Of a stretch of 64,000 nucleotides of DNA, positions 53,976-62,517 are shown piece by piece. The stretch is from Streptomyces sp. NBC_01591 (GTDB lineage Bacteria; Actinomycetota; Actinomycetes; Streptomycetales; Streptomycetaceae). The notes under the pieces were generated by a model that was given only the letters and a program-made list of their open reading frames with translations, did not search any database and had not been told where the DNA came from. The stretch's first letter is position 1; every line of letters starts with the position of its first letter. A program made the translations under genes and the position numbers. The stretch covers positions 1,612,001 through 1,676,000 of the forward strand of contig NZ_CP109327.1 in NCBI RefSeq assembly GCF_035918155.1. Direction: 5' to 3'.

Positions 53976-54167
53976 GCCGCCGCCTCCGGGGAAGGGGCGG
54001 CGCAGGTACTACCGGACGATCCGTCCATTGCTGGAAGGAGTCACTCCTTGGGTCGCAGGAAAGCCCCGCCGGTCTCGTTTCTCATGGACCTCTGGTGCGG
54101 GGCGGGGCGCACAGGGACACCGCCGCCCTCCAGAGTAATCAAGAAGCGGCCGTACGGGGCAGAGGGC
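53976..54167 (-). promoter_or_regulatory. Leader region upstream of the CNNM pair
   Basis: On the minus strand the 192-base leader contains a hairpin AAGGAG-TGA-CTCCTT (complement of about 54036-54050) and GC-rich pairing on either side. It does not match the M-box or the yybP-ykoY manganese riboswitch consensus as I know them. A metal-sensing leader would fit the genes, but it is unassigned. Confidence 0.35.
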
Positions 54168-54632
54168 TCAGCCGATGTCCGTTCCGGTGCCGTGGTTCTC
54201 GGCGAGGGCGCGGAGCGTACGGGCGTCGCGGATGGCCTGCTGCTTGGCGATTCCCGGCTGGATGCCGAGGGCGGGCATGCTGGTCCCGTCGCTCAGGTCG
54301 AGAAAGACCCAGGGGTCACCGACGCGCAGGTTGACCCGGAGGATCTCCGCCCAGGACAGCCGGCGCGTCCGGGTGAGATTGACCACGGTCACCCCCTCCT
54401 CGTCCGCGACGATCTTCGGGCGGCTGAGGAGTGCGAGCACTCCGAAGAACAGCAGCGCCGTGAAGACGAAGCTCGCCCGCTCCCCCGGACTCAGTTGCTC
54501 CAGGGTCAGCGCGACGGCGGTGATGACGAGGAACATCGCCGCCCCCACGGTCAGCAGGACCACCCGGGTTCGGGTCGGCCGGAACGTGACCGGGAGGGTG
54601 GGGAGTTCGGGCCGGGGTGCGGGGGCGGACAT
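54168..54632 (-). CDS. PH-domain membrane protein
   Basis: A 154-residue protein with two transmembrane helices (VVLLTVGAAMFLVITAVALTL and the segment ASFVFTALLFFGVLALLSR). A bacterial PH domain follows, containing VADEEGVTVVNLTRTRRLSW and WAEILRVNLRVGDPWVFLDL. Role unknown. It starts 36 bases after hisG on the same strand, so it probably belongs to the tail of the rib/his transcription unit. Confidence 0.85.
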   Translation of the reverse strand: MSAPAPRPELPTLPVTFRPTRTRVVLLTVGAAMFLVITAVALTLEQLSPGERASFVFTALLFFGVLALLSRPKIVADEEGVTVVNLTRTRRLSWAEILRVNLRVGDPWVFLDLSDGTSMPALGIQPGIAKQQAIRDARTLRALAENHGTGTDIG

Positions 54633-54667
54633 GATGTTCTTCTGTCTTCCGGGTGGTCGCCCGGCCG

Positions 54668-55516
54668 TCAGAGGCGGCAGGCGTGGATGGCGGTGGTGAG
54701 GATGGCGCGGGCGCCGAGGTCGTACAGATCGTCCATGATCCGCTGGGCCTCCCGGGCGGCGACCATGGAGCGGACGGCGACCCAGCCCTCGTGGTGCAGC
54801 GGCGAGATGGTCGGCGACTCCAGGCCCGGGGTGAGGGCGACCGCGCGCTCCAGGTGCTCGACGCGGCAGTCGTAGTCCATCATCACGTAGGAGCGGGCGA
54901 CCAGGACGCCCTGGAGGCGGCGGAGGAACTGCTGCACCTTGGGGTCGTCGTCGGGTGCGCCGGTGCGGCGGATGACGACGGCCTCCGACTTCATGATCGG
55001 CTCGCCGATGACTTCGAGTCCGGCGTTGCGCAGGCTGGTGCCGGTCTCCACGACGTCGGCGATGACCTGGGCGACACCGAGTTCGATGGCGGTCTCGACC
55101 GCGCCGTCAAGGTGGACGACGGAGGCGTTGACGCCGACGTCGGCGAGGTGCTTGGCGACGATGCCCTCGTAGGAGGTGGCGATCGTCATGCCGTCGAAGT
55201 CCTGCGGGCCCTGTGCCGTGCCGGGCTTGGTGGCGTAGCGGAAGGTGGAGCGGGCGAAGCCGAGCTGGAGGATCTCCTCGGAGTCGGCGCCGGAGTCCAG
55301 CAGCAGGTCGCGGCCGGTGATACCGATGTCGAGGCGGCCGGAGCTGACGTAGATCGCGATGTCGCGCGGCCGCAGGTAGAAGAACTCGACCTCGTTCTCG
55401 GGGTCGACGAGGACGAGTTCCTTGGACTCCTTGCGCTGCTGGTAGCCGGCCTCATGGAGCATCGCCATCGCAGGCCCGGAGAGTGAACCCTTGTTGGGGA
55501 CGGCGATGCGCAGCAT
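54668..55516 (-). CDS. hisG: ATP phosphoribosyltransferase
   Basis: A 282-residue long-form HisG, first enzyme of histidine biosynthesis, which condenses ATP with PRPP. It has the N-terminal MLRIAVPNKGSLSGPAMAML, the PRPP-binding region around GAVETAIELGVAQVIADVVE and TGTSLRNAGL, and a C-terminal regulatory domain ending GARAILTTAIHACRL that binds histidine. It does not need HisZ. It follows hisE by 71 bases. Confidence 0.96.
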   Translation of the reverse strand: MLRIAVPNKGSLSGPAMAMLHEAGYQQRKESKELVLVDPENEVEFFYLRPRDIAIYVSSGRLDIGITGRDLLLDSGADSEEILQLGFARSTFRYATKPGTAQGPQDFDGMTIATSYEGIVAKHLADVGVNASVVHLDGAVETAIELGVAQVIADVVETGTSLRNAGLEVIGEPIMKSEAVVIRRTGAPDDDPKVQQFLRRLQGVLVARSYVMMDYDCRVEHLERAVALTPGLESPTISPLHHEGWVAVRSMVAAREAQRIMDDLYDLGARAILTTAIHACRL

Positions 55517-55587
55517 GAGGTCAGGTTTCCTTTGCGAGGAGGGTGTCTTCTGCGGACGTGCGGATGTGCGTGGTGCGGAGGTGGTGC

Positions 55588-55860
55588 TCAGAGATGGGCG
55601 TAGACGTCGTCGAGCGAGATCCCGCGGGCGACCATCATCACCTGGACGTGGTACAGCAGCTGGGAGATCTCCTCGGCGGCGGCGTCCTTGCTCTCGTGCT
55701 CGGCGGCCATCCAGACCTCGGCTGCCTCCTCGACGACCTTCTTGCCGATGGCATGGACGCCCTTGTCCACGAGCTCGGCGGTACGGGAGGTGGAGGGGTC
55801 GCCGTTGGCGGCCTTGAGCTGCAGCTCGGCGAAGAGCTCTTCGAAGGTTTTGTTCGCCAT
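55588..55860 (-). CDS. hisE: Phosphoribosyl-ATP diphosphatase
   Basis: A 90-residue single-domain HisE catalysing the second step of histidine biosynthesis. [20 protein letters not shown] and the metal-binding [14 protein letters not shown] are typical. It is not fused to HisI, as usual in actinobacteria. ATG 55860 lies 34 bases after ribH, and hisG follows. Confidence 0.95.
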   Translation of the reverse strand: MANKTFEELFAELQLKAANGDPSTSRTAELVDKGVHAIGKKVVEEAAEVWMAAEHESKDAAAEEISQLLYHVQVMMVARGISLDDVYAHL

Positions 55861-55894
55861 GATGGTCTTAGAGTACGGGGTCCGTGCCCTGCGC

Positions 55895-56380
55895 TCAGCG
55901 CCAGGGCTCGCTGACCGTGCGCAGCGTTGCGGCGGTGGCGACGGCCGCGGTGACCGCTTCGTGCCCCTTGTCCTCGTTGGACCCTTCCAGGCCGGCCCGG
56001 TCGAGCGCCTGCTCCTCGGTGTCGCAGGTGAGTACGCCGAAGCCGACCGGGACCCCGGTGTCGACGGCGACCTGGGTGAGGCCGCTGGTGACGCCGTGGG
56101 ACACGTACTCGAAGTGCGGGGTGCCGCCGCGGATGATCACGCCGAGGGCGACGACCGCGTCGTAGCCGCGGCCCGCGAGGACCTTGGCCACGACCGGGAG
56201 CTCGAAGCTTCCGGGCACCCGGAGCAGGGTCGGCTCGTCGATGCCGAGTTCGTGCAGGGCGCGCAGGGCGCCGTCGACGAGTCCGTCCATGACCTTCTCG
56301 TGCCACTGCGCGGCGACGACCGCCACGCGCAGGTCACCGCAGTTGCGTACGGACAGTTCGGGTGCGCCCTTGCCGCTCAT
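55895..56380 (-). CDS. ribH: 6,7-dimethyl-8-ribityllumazine synthase
   Basis: A 161-residue lumazine synthase forming the riboflavin precursor from the pyrimidinedione and dihydroxybutanone phosphate. [40 protein letters not shown], and [20 protein letters not shown] include the phosphate- and substrate-binding residues. The ATG at 56380 ([10 protein letters not shown]) is preferred over the longer frame to 56476. It follows ribBA by 28 bases. Confidence 0.96.
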   Translation of the reverse strand: MSGKGAPELSVRNCGDLRVAVVAAQWHEKVMDGLVDGALRALHELGIDEPTLLRVPGSFELPVVAKVLAGRGYDAVVALGVIIRGGTPHFEYVSHGVTSGLTQVAVDTGVPVGFGVLTCDTEEQALDRAGLEGSNEDKGHEAVTAAVATAATLRTVSEPWR

Positions 56381-56408
56381 GTCTCTCCTACCGCTCGTTT
56401 CCGTGATC

Positions 56409-57707
56409 TCACTGGTTGCCGCAGGTCGACGCCGTGGCGGTGTCGAGCCAGGGCAGGTCGTGCCCCATGCGGTCACGCTTGGTGCGCAGGTAGCGCAGAT
56501 TGTGTTCGCCGGCCTGGACGGGCATCGGCTCGCGGCCGGTGACGGCGAGCCCGTGCCGCAGGATCGCGGCCGTCTTGTCGGGGTTGTTGGTCATCAGCCT
56601 GAGGCTGTGGACGCCGAGGTCCGTGAGGATCTGGGCGCCGGCCGCGTAGTCCCGGGCGTCGGCGGGCAGGCCGAGCTCCAGGTTGGCGTCGAGGGTGTCG
56701 ATGCCGCGTTCCTGGAGTTCGTAGGCGCGCAGCTTGGACAGCAGGCCGATGCCGCGGCCCTCGTGGCCGCGCAGGTAGACGACGACGCCGCGGCCCTCCT
56801 CGGTGATCCGGCGCATGGACGCGTGCAGCTGCGGGCCGCAGTCGCAGCGCTGCGACTGGAAGATGTCACCGGTCAGGCACTCGGAGTGGACCCGGACCAG
56901 GACGTCGTCGCCGTCGCCGAGGTCGCCGTGGACGAGCGCGACATGCTCGACGCCGTCGGTCGTGGAGCGGTAGCCGTAGGCGGTGAACGCGCCGAAGCTC
57001 GTGGGCAGCCGTACCTCGGCCTCGCGGCGGACGGTCGGCTCCGAGCTGCGGCGGTAGGCGATCAGGTCCTCGATGGAGATGATCGTGAGGCCGTGCTTGC
57101 GGGCGAACGGGACCAGCTGGGGCAGCCGCAGCATCACGCCGTCCTCGCCGGCGATCTCCACGATGGCCCCGGCGGGCCGCAGTCCGGCGAGCCGGGCGAG
57201 GTCGACGGCTGCCTCGGTGTGGCCGTTGCGGACCAGTACGCCGCCGGAGCGGGCGCGGAGCGGGAAGATGTGGCCGGGCCGCACGAAGTCGCCGGGGCCT
57301 GCCTCGCCGCCCGCCAGCAGCCGGAGCGTGGTGGCCCGGTCGGCGGCGGAGATGCCGGTGGTGACGCCGTGGGCGGCGGACGCGTCGACGGAGACGGTGA
57401 ACGCGGTCCGCATCGACTCGGTGTTGTGGTCGACCATCTGCGGCAGTTCGAGCCGTTCCAGCTCGTCGTTCTCCATGGGCGCGCAGATCAGGCCGCGGCA
57501 CTCGCTCATCATGAACGCGACGATCTCGGGGGTGGCCTTCTCGGCGGCGATGACGAGGTCGCCCTCGTTCTCCCGGTCCTCGTCGTCGACGACCACGACG
57601 GGCCGTCCGGCGGCGATGTCCCGAATCGCCTGCTCGACGGGGTCCAGGCGGAGGTCCTCGGCGGCGCTTTCGTGTTCCCGGTGCAACCAGGTGGGCTGGG
57701 CAGTCAT
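56409..57707 (-). CDS. ribBA: Bifunctional DHBP synthase / GTP cyclohydrolase II
   Basis: A 432-residue fusion. The RibB half (about 20-225) makes dihydroxybutanone phosphate, with [20 protein letters not shown] and [20 protein letters not shown]. The RibA half opens GTP, with [20 protein letters not shown] holding the zinc cysteines, then [20 protein letters not shown]. Both active sites look intact. Frames extending to 58097 are read-through of the ribM region; ATG 57707 overlaps the ribM stop by four bases. Confidence 0.96.
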   Translation of the reverse strand: MTAQPTWLHREHESAAEDLRLDPVEQAIRDIAAGRPVVVVDDEDRENEGDLVIAAEKATPEIVAFMMSECRGLICAPMENDELERLELPQMVDHNTESMRTAFTVSVDASAAHGVTTGISAADRATTLRLLAGGEAGPGDFVRPGHIFPLRARSGGVLVRNGHTEAAVDLARLAGLRPAGAIVEIAGEDGVMLRLPQLVPFARKHGLTIISIEDLIAYRRSSEPTVRREAEVRLPTSFGAFTAYGYRSTTDGVEHVALVHGDLGDGDDVLVRVHSECLTGDIFQSQRCDCGPQLHASMRRITEEGRGVVVYLRGHEGRGIGLLSKLRAYELQERGIDTLDANLELGLPADARDYAAGAQILTDLGVHSLRLMTNNPDKTAAILRHGLAVTGREPMPVQAGEHNLRYLRTKRDRMGHDLPWLDTATASTCGNQ

Positions 57708-58348
57708 GCCGTGGCTCCTTCCAGAGCGGGTGTCCGCGAACGCAGCCACCAGTCGCGCATGCCCCACAGGACCAGGGCGCCGTACACGACGTAGATGAGA
57801 CCGGAGAAGGCGAGTCCGCTGTGGAAGTTCAGCGGTACGCCGACCAGGTCGACCAGCAGCCAGGCGAACCAGAACTCGACCATGCCGCGGGCCTGGGCGA
57901 GCATCGCGACGAGCGTGCCGGCGAATATGTACGCGTCCGCCCAAGGGCTCCAGGAGAGCGAGGGGAACGCGGTGAACAGGCCGCCGACCGCGAGGGTGCC
58001 GACCGCGGCGCCGCCCAGCAGGTAGCCGCGCTCGCGCCAGGTGGCGAACCGTACGGCGATGGAGCCGTCCTGGGCCTGCTGCCTGCCCCGGGTCCACTGC
58101 TGCCAGCCCCAGACGGCCACGGCGATGACGACGAGCTGCTTGCCGACGCTGCCCGCCTGGTGCACGGACGCGTTGGCCGCGACCAGGACGACGCCGGACA
58201 GCAGCTGGGCCGGCCAGGTCCAGATCGAGCGGAGCCAGCCCAGGGTCAGCGCGATCAGACCGACGGTGTTGCCGATCATGTCGGACCAGATGATGTGCTG
58301 CCCGAAGACGGTGAACGCCTCCGAGTTCAGCCAGTTCAGGGCGGTCAC
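57704..58348 (-). CDS. ribM: PnuC-family transporter, probable riboflavin importer
   Basis: A 214-residue PnuC-like membrane protein with six to seven helices. [20 protein letters not shown] and the C-terminal [20 protein letters not shown] are family features. PnuC proteins move NMN or nicotinamide riboside, but members inside actinobacterial riboflavin operons (RibM) import riboflavin. Placement between ribE and ribBA under an FMN riboswitch supports that use. ATGA-type overlaps exist on both sides. Confidence 0.87.
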   Translation of the reverse strand: MTALNWLNSEAFTVFGQHIIWSDMIGNTVGLIALTLGWLRSIWTWPAQLLSGVVLVAANASVHQAGSVGKQLVVIAVAVWGWQQWTRGRQQAQDGSIAVRFATWRERGYLLGGAAVGTLAVGGLFTAFPSLSWSPWADAYIFAGTLVAMLAQARGMVEFWFAWLLVDLVGVPLNFHSGLAFSGLIYVVYGALVLWGMRDWWLRSRTPALEGATA

Positions 58349-58962
58349 CGGACCGGCTCCTCGGGCTCCTGCGCGGGGTTGCCGAGCAGTCGCTCGACGT
58401 ACTTCGCGATGACGTCCACCTCCAGGTTGACCGGGTCGCCGGGCTCCTTGATGCCGAGCGTGGTCAGGGCGAGGGTGGTGGGGATGAGGCTGATGGTGAA
58501 GTAGTCGGGTCCGGCGTCGACGACGGTGAGGCTGACGCCGTCGACGGTGATCGACCCCTTCTCCACCACGTAGCGGGTCAGCTCCGCGGGGAGGGAGACC
58601 TTCACGATCTCCCAGTTCTCGGAGATCCTGCGCTCGACGATGCGCCCTGTGCCGTCGACATGGCCCTGGACGATGTGGCCGCCGAGCCGGCCGCCGACCG
58701 CCATGGGGCGTTCCAGGTTGACCCGGGAACCGGTGTCCAGGGCGCCGAGGCTGGACCTGTTCAGGGTCTCGGCCATCACGTCCGCGGTGAACTCGCCGTC
58801 GCCGAGGTCGACGACGGTGAGGCAGACGCCGTTGACGGCGATGGAGTCGCCGTGCTTGGCGCCCTCGGTGACCACGGGGCCGCGCAGGCGGAATCGGGAG
58901 GCGTCGCCGAGCTTCTCGACGGCAGTGACTTCACCCAGTTCTTCGACAATTCCGGTGAACAC
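58345..58962 (-). CDS. ribE: Riboflavin synthase alpha chain
   Basis: A 205-residue riboflavin synthase built of two similar lumazine-binding halves: [20 protein letters not shown] with [20 protein letters not shown], then [20 protein letters not shown] with [20 protein letters not shown]. It disproportionates two lumazines to riboflavin. Its ATG directly follows the ribD stop, and its end overlaps ribM by four bases. Confidence 0.96.
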   Translation of the reverse strand: MFTGIVEELGEVTAVEKLGDASRFRLRGPVVTEGAKHGDSIAVNGVCLTVVDLGDGEFTADVMAETLNRSSLGALDTGSRVNLERPMAVGGRLGGHIVQGHVDGTGRIVERRISENWEIVKVSLPAELTRYVVEKGSITVDGVSLTVVDAGPDYFTISLIPTTLALTTLGIKEPGDPVNLEVDVIAKYVERLLGNPAQEPEEPVR

Positions 58963-60063
58963 TCAGTTTCCCTTCCGGGCAGGGCCGGGGACGGCGGTGA
59001 TGCGCAGATCGGGGCCGATACGGACGGTCTCGGTCACATCGAGGCGCAACGCCTCGGCAATGGTGGAGATTCCGGCGTCGGCGAGGGCCGCGGGGCCTGC
59101 GCCGAGGAGTACGGGGGCGAGATAGCCGACGACCTTGTCGACTGTTCCCGCGGCGACGAAGGCCCCGGCCAGGGTCGGGCCGCCTTCGAGGAGTACGGAG
59201 CGGACGCCGCGCCCGTACAGGGCACGGAGCAGGGCGGGGATGTCCAGGCCGGGGCCGGTGGCGGCACGCGGCAGCCGCAGGACGGCCGCCTCGGGCAGGT
59301 GCCGGGCGTCGGCGTCCTCGGCGACGGCGATCAGGGTGGGCGCGGTGCCGTCGAGGACGCGGGCGCCGGGACGTACGGCGATGGCGCCGGTGTCGACGAC
59401 CACGCGCAGCGGCTGCACGGCGTCTTCGATGCCGCGTACACCGAGCTGCGGATCGTCGGTGCGGGCGGTGCCGGAGCCGACCACGACGGCGTCGGCCTCG
59501 GCGCGCAGCCGGTGGACGTCTGCGCGGGACTCGGCAGAGGTGATCCAGCGGCTGGTGGCGTCGGCGGCCGCGATCCGGCCGTCGAGGCTCGCCGCGTACT
59601 TCCACAGGACGTACGGGCGGCCGAGGCGCACCGAGGTCAGCCAGGCCGCGTTGCCCGCTTCGGCCTCGTCCGCGAGGAGCCCCTGCTCGGCCTTGATCCC
59701 GGCCGCGCGCAGGGTGTCTCCACCACCGGTGGCCTGCGGGTTCGGGTCGCCGACCGCATGGACGACCCGGGCGACCCCAGCCTCGATGAGCGCCTGGGCA
59801 CAAGGGCCGGTACGGCCGGTGTGGTTACAGGGTTCGAGGGTGACGTAGGCGGTGCCGCCCCGGGCCCGGTCGCCCGCGTCGCGCAGGGCGTGGACCTCGG
59901 CGTGCGGGCCGCCGGCCCGCTGGTGGAAGCCTTCCCCGGCGTGGCGGCCCGCGGCGTCGAGGATGACGCAGCCGACCACGGGGTTGGGGCTGGTGGAGCC
60001 GAGACCGCGGGCGGCGAGCGTGATCGCACGGCGCATGGCGGTGATGTCGGCTGCGGTGGCCAC
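58963..60063 (-). CDS. ribD: Bifunctional riboflavin deaminase-reductase
   Basis: A 366-residue RibD and first gene of the riboflavin operon. The deaminase half has the zinc motif GPHAEVHAL, with TAYVTLEPCNHTGRTGPCAQ. The reductase half has YVLWKYAASLDGRIAAADAT and SVLLEGGPTLAGAFVAAGTV. Translation starts at GTG 60063 with AGGAGGACCC upstream; extensions to 60240 run into the riboswitch leader. An FMN riboswitch controls the leader. Confidence 0.95.
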   Translation of the reverse strand: MATAADITAMRRAITLAARGLGSTSPNPVVGCVILDAAGRHAGEGFHQRAGGPHAEVHALRDAGDRARGGTAYVTLEPCNHTGRTGPCAQALIEAGVARVVHAVGDPNPQATGGGDTLRAAGIKAEQGLLADEAEAGNAAWLTSVRLGRPYVLWKYAASLDGRIAAADATSRWITSAESRADVHRLRAEADAVVVGSGTARTDDPQLGVRGIEDAVQPLRVVVDTGAIAVRPGARVLDGTAPTLIAVAEDADARHLPEAAVLRLPRAATGPGLDIPALLRALYGRGVRSVLLEGGPTLAGAFVAAGTVDKVVGYLAPVLLGAGPAALADAGISTIAEALRLDVTETVRIGPDLRITAVPGPARKGN

Positions 60064-60229
60064 CGGGTCCTCCTGCCTCTTCGGGCACGGACTCCGGGGC
60101 CTGTCGATGACGACAGATGAAGCGGGAACGCCACGGGGGAACGCCGAAAATGCCGGAAAACACGGATGGATCGGTCGCCCGAAAACCATCCGCCGACGGC
60201 GGCGTACCCGCGAAACGGCCCGCCGCGCA

Positions 60230-60350
60230 CTGCCTCCCATCCGGACTTTAACCGTCGGTCCAGGAATCCCACCTGGTCAACCGGCCGCTGGATGCGGACG
60301 GGTCGCGGACTATAACCGCCGGTTCGGAATTGCACCGACCCCGGAGTGCG
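60230..60350 (-). promoter_or_regulatory. FMN riboswitch (RFN element)
   Basis: On the minus strand the conserved RFN blocks are present in order: CCGGGGTCGGTGCAATTCCG, then ACCGGCGGTTATAGTCCGCG, then CCGGTTGACCAGGTGGGATT, and finally GACGGTTAAAGTCCGGATGG with GGAGG. The aptamer ends about 170 bases before the ribD start. FMN binding should reduce expression of the riboflavin operon. Confidence 0.93.
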
Positions 60351-60457
60351 CTGCTGCTGGTACACGATCAGTGTGCCACGCCCCGCGGTGGGCCATGCGG
60401 GTGAGTGTCTGTGGACTGGCTCACAGGACAACCCCGGCCGAAGAAGTTGACACTTAA

Positions 60458-60499
60458 AGGTCCAGACCTATTGACGCACTGGTCTAGTCCTTTTAATCT
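60458..60499 (+). promoter_or_regulatory. Chitinase promoter with two DasR-type elements
   Basis: AGGTCCAGACCT (60458-60469) and TGGTCTAGTCCT (60480-60491) are 12-bp elements spaced 22 bases apart, as at the other chitinase gene. The core is TTGACG (60471-60476) and TAATCT (60494-60499) with 17 bases between. A second TTGACA lies at 60447. It drives a chitinase gene that is now truncated. Confidence 0.8.
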
Positions 60500-60608
60500 C
60501 TGCGTCACCTCCGAGGAGCGGTCCCGCGGTGTGCGCACACCCGGGGCACCAACACGACCCACCCCTTTGCCGGTTGTGTTCTGCCGAACCTCCCGGGAGG
60601 AACCGAAC

Positions 60609-61043
60609 GTGCTGTCCCCCACCCGTGCGAGAGCCACCCTGCTCGCAGCCGGCGTAGCCGTCGCCGGACTGCTGATGGGCTCGCTCGCCACCACCCCGTC
60701 GGCCGCCGCCGACCAGGAGTCCTGTCGCCCCGACGGGCTCTACGGGACGCCCGGTGTCGCCGTCCCCTACTGCTCCGTCTACGACACCGAGGGCCGCGAG
60801 AAGATGGGCGCCGACCATCAGCGGCGGGTCATCGGATACTTCACCAACTGGCGGACCGGCAAGGACGGCAAGCCCGCTTATCCGGCCTCCGACATCCCCT
60901 GGGACAAAGTCACCCATTTGAATTACGCGTTCGCCCATGTCGACGGCGGCAACAAGCTCTCGGTCGGCGCCGACGGGCCGGACAACGCCTCGACCGGCAG
61001 GCCCTCGGGGCCTGCTGACCCTCCCCGTACCGCCCGGCGGTGA
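60609..61043 (+). pseudogene. Truncated GH18 chitinase
   Basis: A GTG start with GGGAGGAACC upstream opens a secreted GH18 protein. The signal peptide ends near TPSAAADQ; then come HQRRVIGYFTNWRTGKDG and WDKVTHLNYAFAHVDGGNKL, the first strands of the barrel. Coding similarity stops after LSVGADGPDNAST. The frame then runs through a hairpin (60997-61015) and ends at 61043 with about 144 residues. The catalytic DxxDxDxE strand and the remaining barrel are absent, so it cannot be active. Normal members have over 400 residues. The junction near 60990-61000 looks like a deletion or an assembly error. Confidence 0.8.
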
Positions 61044-61070
61044 CCGGATCGCCCCCGGTCACCGCCGGGC
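61032..61070. terminator. 16-bp hairpin between the truncated chitinase and the ROK gene
   Basis: Perfect arms at 61032-61047 and 61055-61070 enclose a 7-base loop. It lies between convergent genes and overlaps the end of the truncated chitinase frame, suggesting that it was the original terminator downstream of the full gene. Confidence 0.75.
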
Positions 61071-61160
61071 CCGGCCATGCTCCGCCGAACACCCGCGCGG
61101 CAACCGGCCACGCCCCCAACGGGCCGCGGGGAGCACGGCGTTCGGGGAGTGCCCCGCCCG

Positions 61161-61192
61161 GCGGTTCAGCCGGCCGGCGGTTCAGCCGGCCG
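61161..61192. repeat. 16-bp tandem duplication over the ROK stop codon
   Basis: GCGGTTCAGCCGGCCG occurs twice head to tail (61161-61176 and 61177-61192). The ROK stop codon lies in the right-hand copy, so the protein is not altered. Confidence 0.8.
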
Positions 61193-62372
61193 GCGTGAAC
61201 AACTCGTCCTGAGCCGCCTCCCGGGCGGCGAGCAGCGCGCCGCGGAGCACCGCCGCGCCGCCCAGCCGCCCGGCCCGGACCTCGGTGCGCAGCGGTGACA
61301 TCAGGGTCAGCCGCTCCTCGACCCGCGCCGCGAGCGCGTCTCCGCCCGCGTGGCCGACCTCGCCCGCCAGCACCACACAGCCCGGGTCGATGACCGAGGC
61401 GATGGCGGCGACACCGAGCGCGAGACGGCCGGCGAGGGCGTCCAGGAAGGCCTCGCTGTCCCCCTCCCCCGCCAGCGCGGCCCGCACGGCGGACGCCGCG
61501 CCCGGTTCCTTGTCCTCTTCGGCGGCGCCCGGAGGCACGGCGATGCCGTGGGCGGCGGCCAGTTCGCAGACCGGGGCGGAGCCCACCAGCGCGTGGAACC
61601 CGCCGTCGCAGTTGACGGCCGATGGTGCGCCGGCGATGCCGGGCACCGGCAGGAAGCCGATCTCGCCCGCTCCGCCGGAGGCTCCCCGGCGGAGCTTCCC
61701 GTCCAGCATGACCCCGGCGCCGACGCCGTGGCCGAGCCAGAAGAGCACGAAGGTGTCGCGGTCGGTGGCCGCGCCGCCGCGGTGTTCGGCGACGGCCGCG
61801 AGATTGGTCTCGTTCTCGACCAGCACGGTCGCGGGCAGCCGTTGCTGGAGCACCCGCACCAGTCGCCGGTGCCAGGCGGGCAGCCCGGTGGTGCTGCGCA
61901 GTTCGCCGGTGACCGGGTCGATCAGACCGGGCGCGCCGATGCCGACGCTGTGCAGCGGTCCGGCCCCGGCCTCGCGCGCGGTGCGTTCCAGGAGCGCGGC
62001 GGCCTGTTCGGCGGCGGCCTCGGTGTCGGTGTCGCTGCCGATGGGCAGGGTGGCCTCGGCGAGCGTGGCGCCGAGGAGGTCGGCGACGACCACGGCGACG
62101 CTGCCGGTGCGTACGTCGAGGGCGGCGAGATGGGCGCGGTCGGCGGCGATCCCGTAGAGCCGGGCGTTGGGACCGCGGCGCTCGGCGCCGGCCTCGCCGA
62201 CGACGCGGATCAGGCCGGCTCCCTGCAGCCGTTCGACGAGGTCGGCGACGGTGGGGCGGGAGAGGCCGGTCAGGGTCTTCAGCTGCGTGGCCGTCAGCGG
62301 GCCGTCCTGCTGGAGCAGTCGCAGGGCGAGCCGGTCGTTGATGGCCCGTGCGGTGCTCGGTGATGCGGGCAT
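61182..62372 (-). CDS. ROK-family transcriptional regulator
   Basis: A 396-residue ROK repressor. The N-terminal winged helix (about 10-75) has LTATQLKTLTGLSRPTVADL. The sugar-kinase-like domain has AALDVRTGSVAVVVADLLGA, VGIGAPGLIDPVTGELRSTT, LVENETNLAAVAEHRGGAA and FWLGHGVGAGVMLDGKLRRG. The usual CxCGxxGC zinc cluster is missing; only one Cys remains in SAVNCDGGFHALVG. It probably senses a sugar and controls the divergent MFS gene, with which it shares a 145-base promoter region containing an inverted repeat. Confidence 0.9.
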   Translation of the reverse strand: MPASPSTARAINDRLALRLLQQDGPLTATQLKTLTGLSRPTVADLVERLQGAGLIRVVGEAGAERRGPNARLYGIAADRAHLAALDVRTGSVAVVVADLLGATLAEATLPIGSDTDTEAAAEQAAALLERTAREAGAGPLHSVGIGAPGLIDPVTGELRSTTGLPAWHRRLVRVLQQRLPATVLVENETNLAAVAEHRGGAATDRDTFVLFWLGHGVGAGVMLDGKLRRGASGGAGEIGFLPVPGIAGAPSAVNCDGGFHALVGSAPVCELAAAHGIAVPPGAAEEDKEPGAASAVRAALAGEGDSEAFLDALAGRLALGVAAIASVIDPGCVVLAGEVGHAGGDALAARVEERLTLMSPLRTEVRAGRLGGAAVLRGALLAAREAAQDELFTPAG

Positions 62373-62422
62373 GCCGGGATCCTTCCAGATCGCTGGCGCA
62401 CTGGATGCACAGGCGCACTATT

Positions 62423-62443
62423 TATCAGGCAGGGTTCCTGATA
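62423..62443. promoter_or_regulatory. Inverted-repeat operator between ROK and MFS genes
   Basis: TATCAGG (62423-62429) and CCTGATA (62437-62443) form a perfect 7-bp inverted repeat with a 7-base spacer, in the only AT-rich part of the gap. It resembles NagC/ROK-type operators (AGGAA/TTCCT half sites). It is likely bound by the adjacent ROK protein. Confidence 0.6.
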
Positions 62444-62517
62444 CTTTACGCCCGCACCGTGGAGACGGGCGCCGGGAGCGCCGGCAACAGAGAATTCCCA
62501 AGGGAGGGCACGGCAGC

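Noticed and set aside
53976..54167. M-box or manganese riboswitch before the CNNM genes
   Set aside because: The conserved core sequences of both families are absent by eye, so only an unassigned leader is reported.
56409..58097. A 562-residue RibBA
   Set aside because: The extension is antisense-like Arg-rich sequence overlapping ribM in its own frame; the ATG at 57707 gives a normal 432-residue enzyme.
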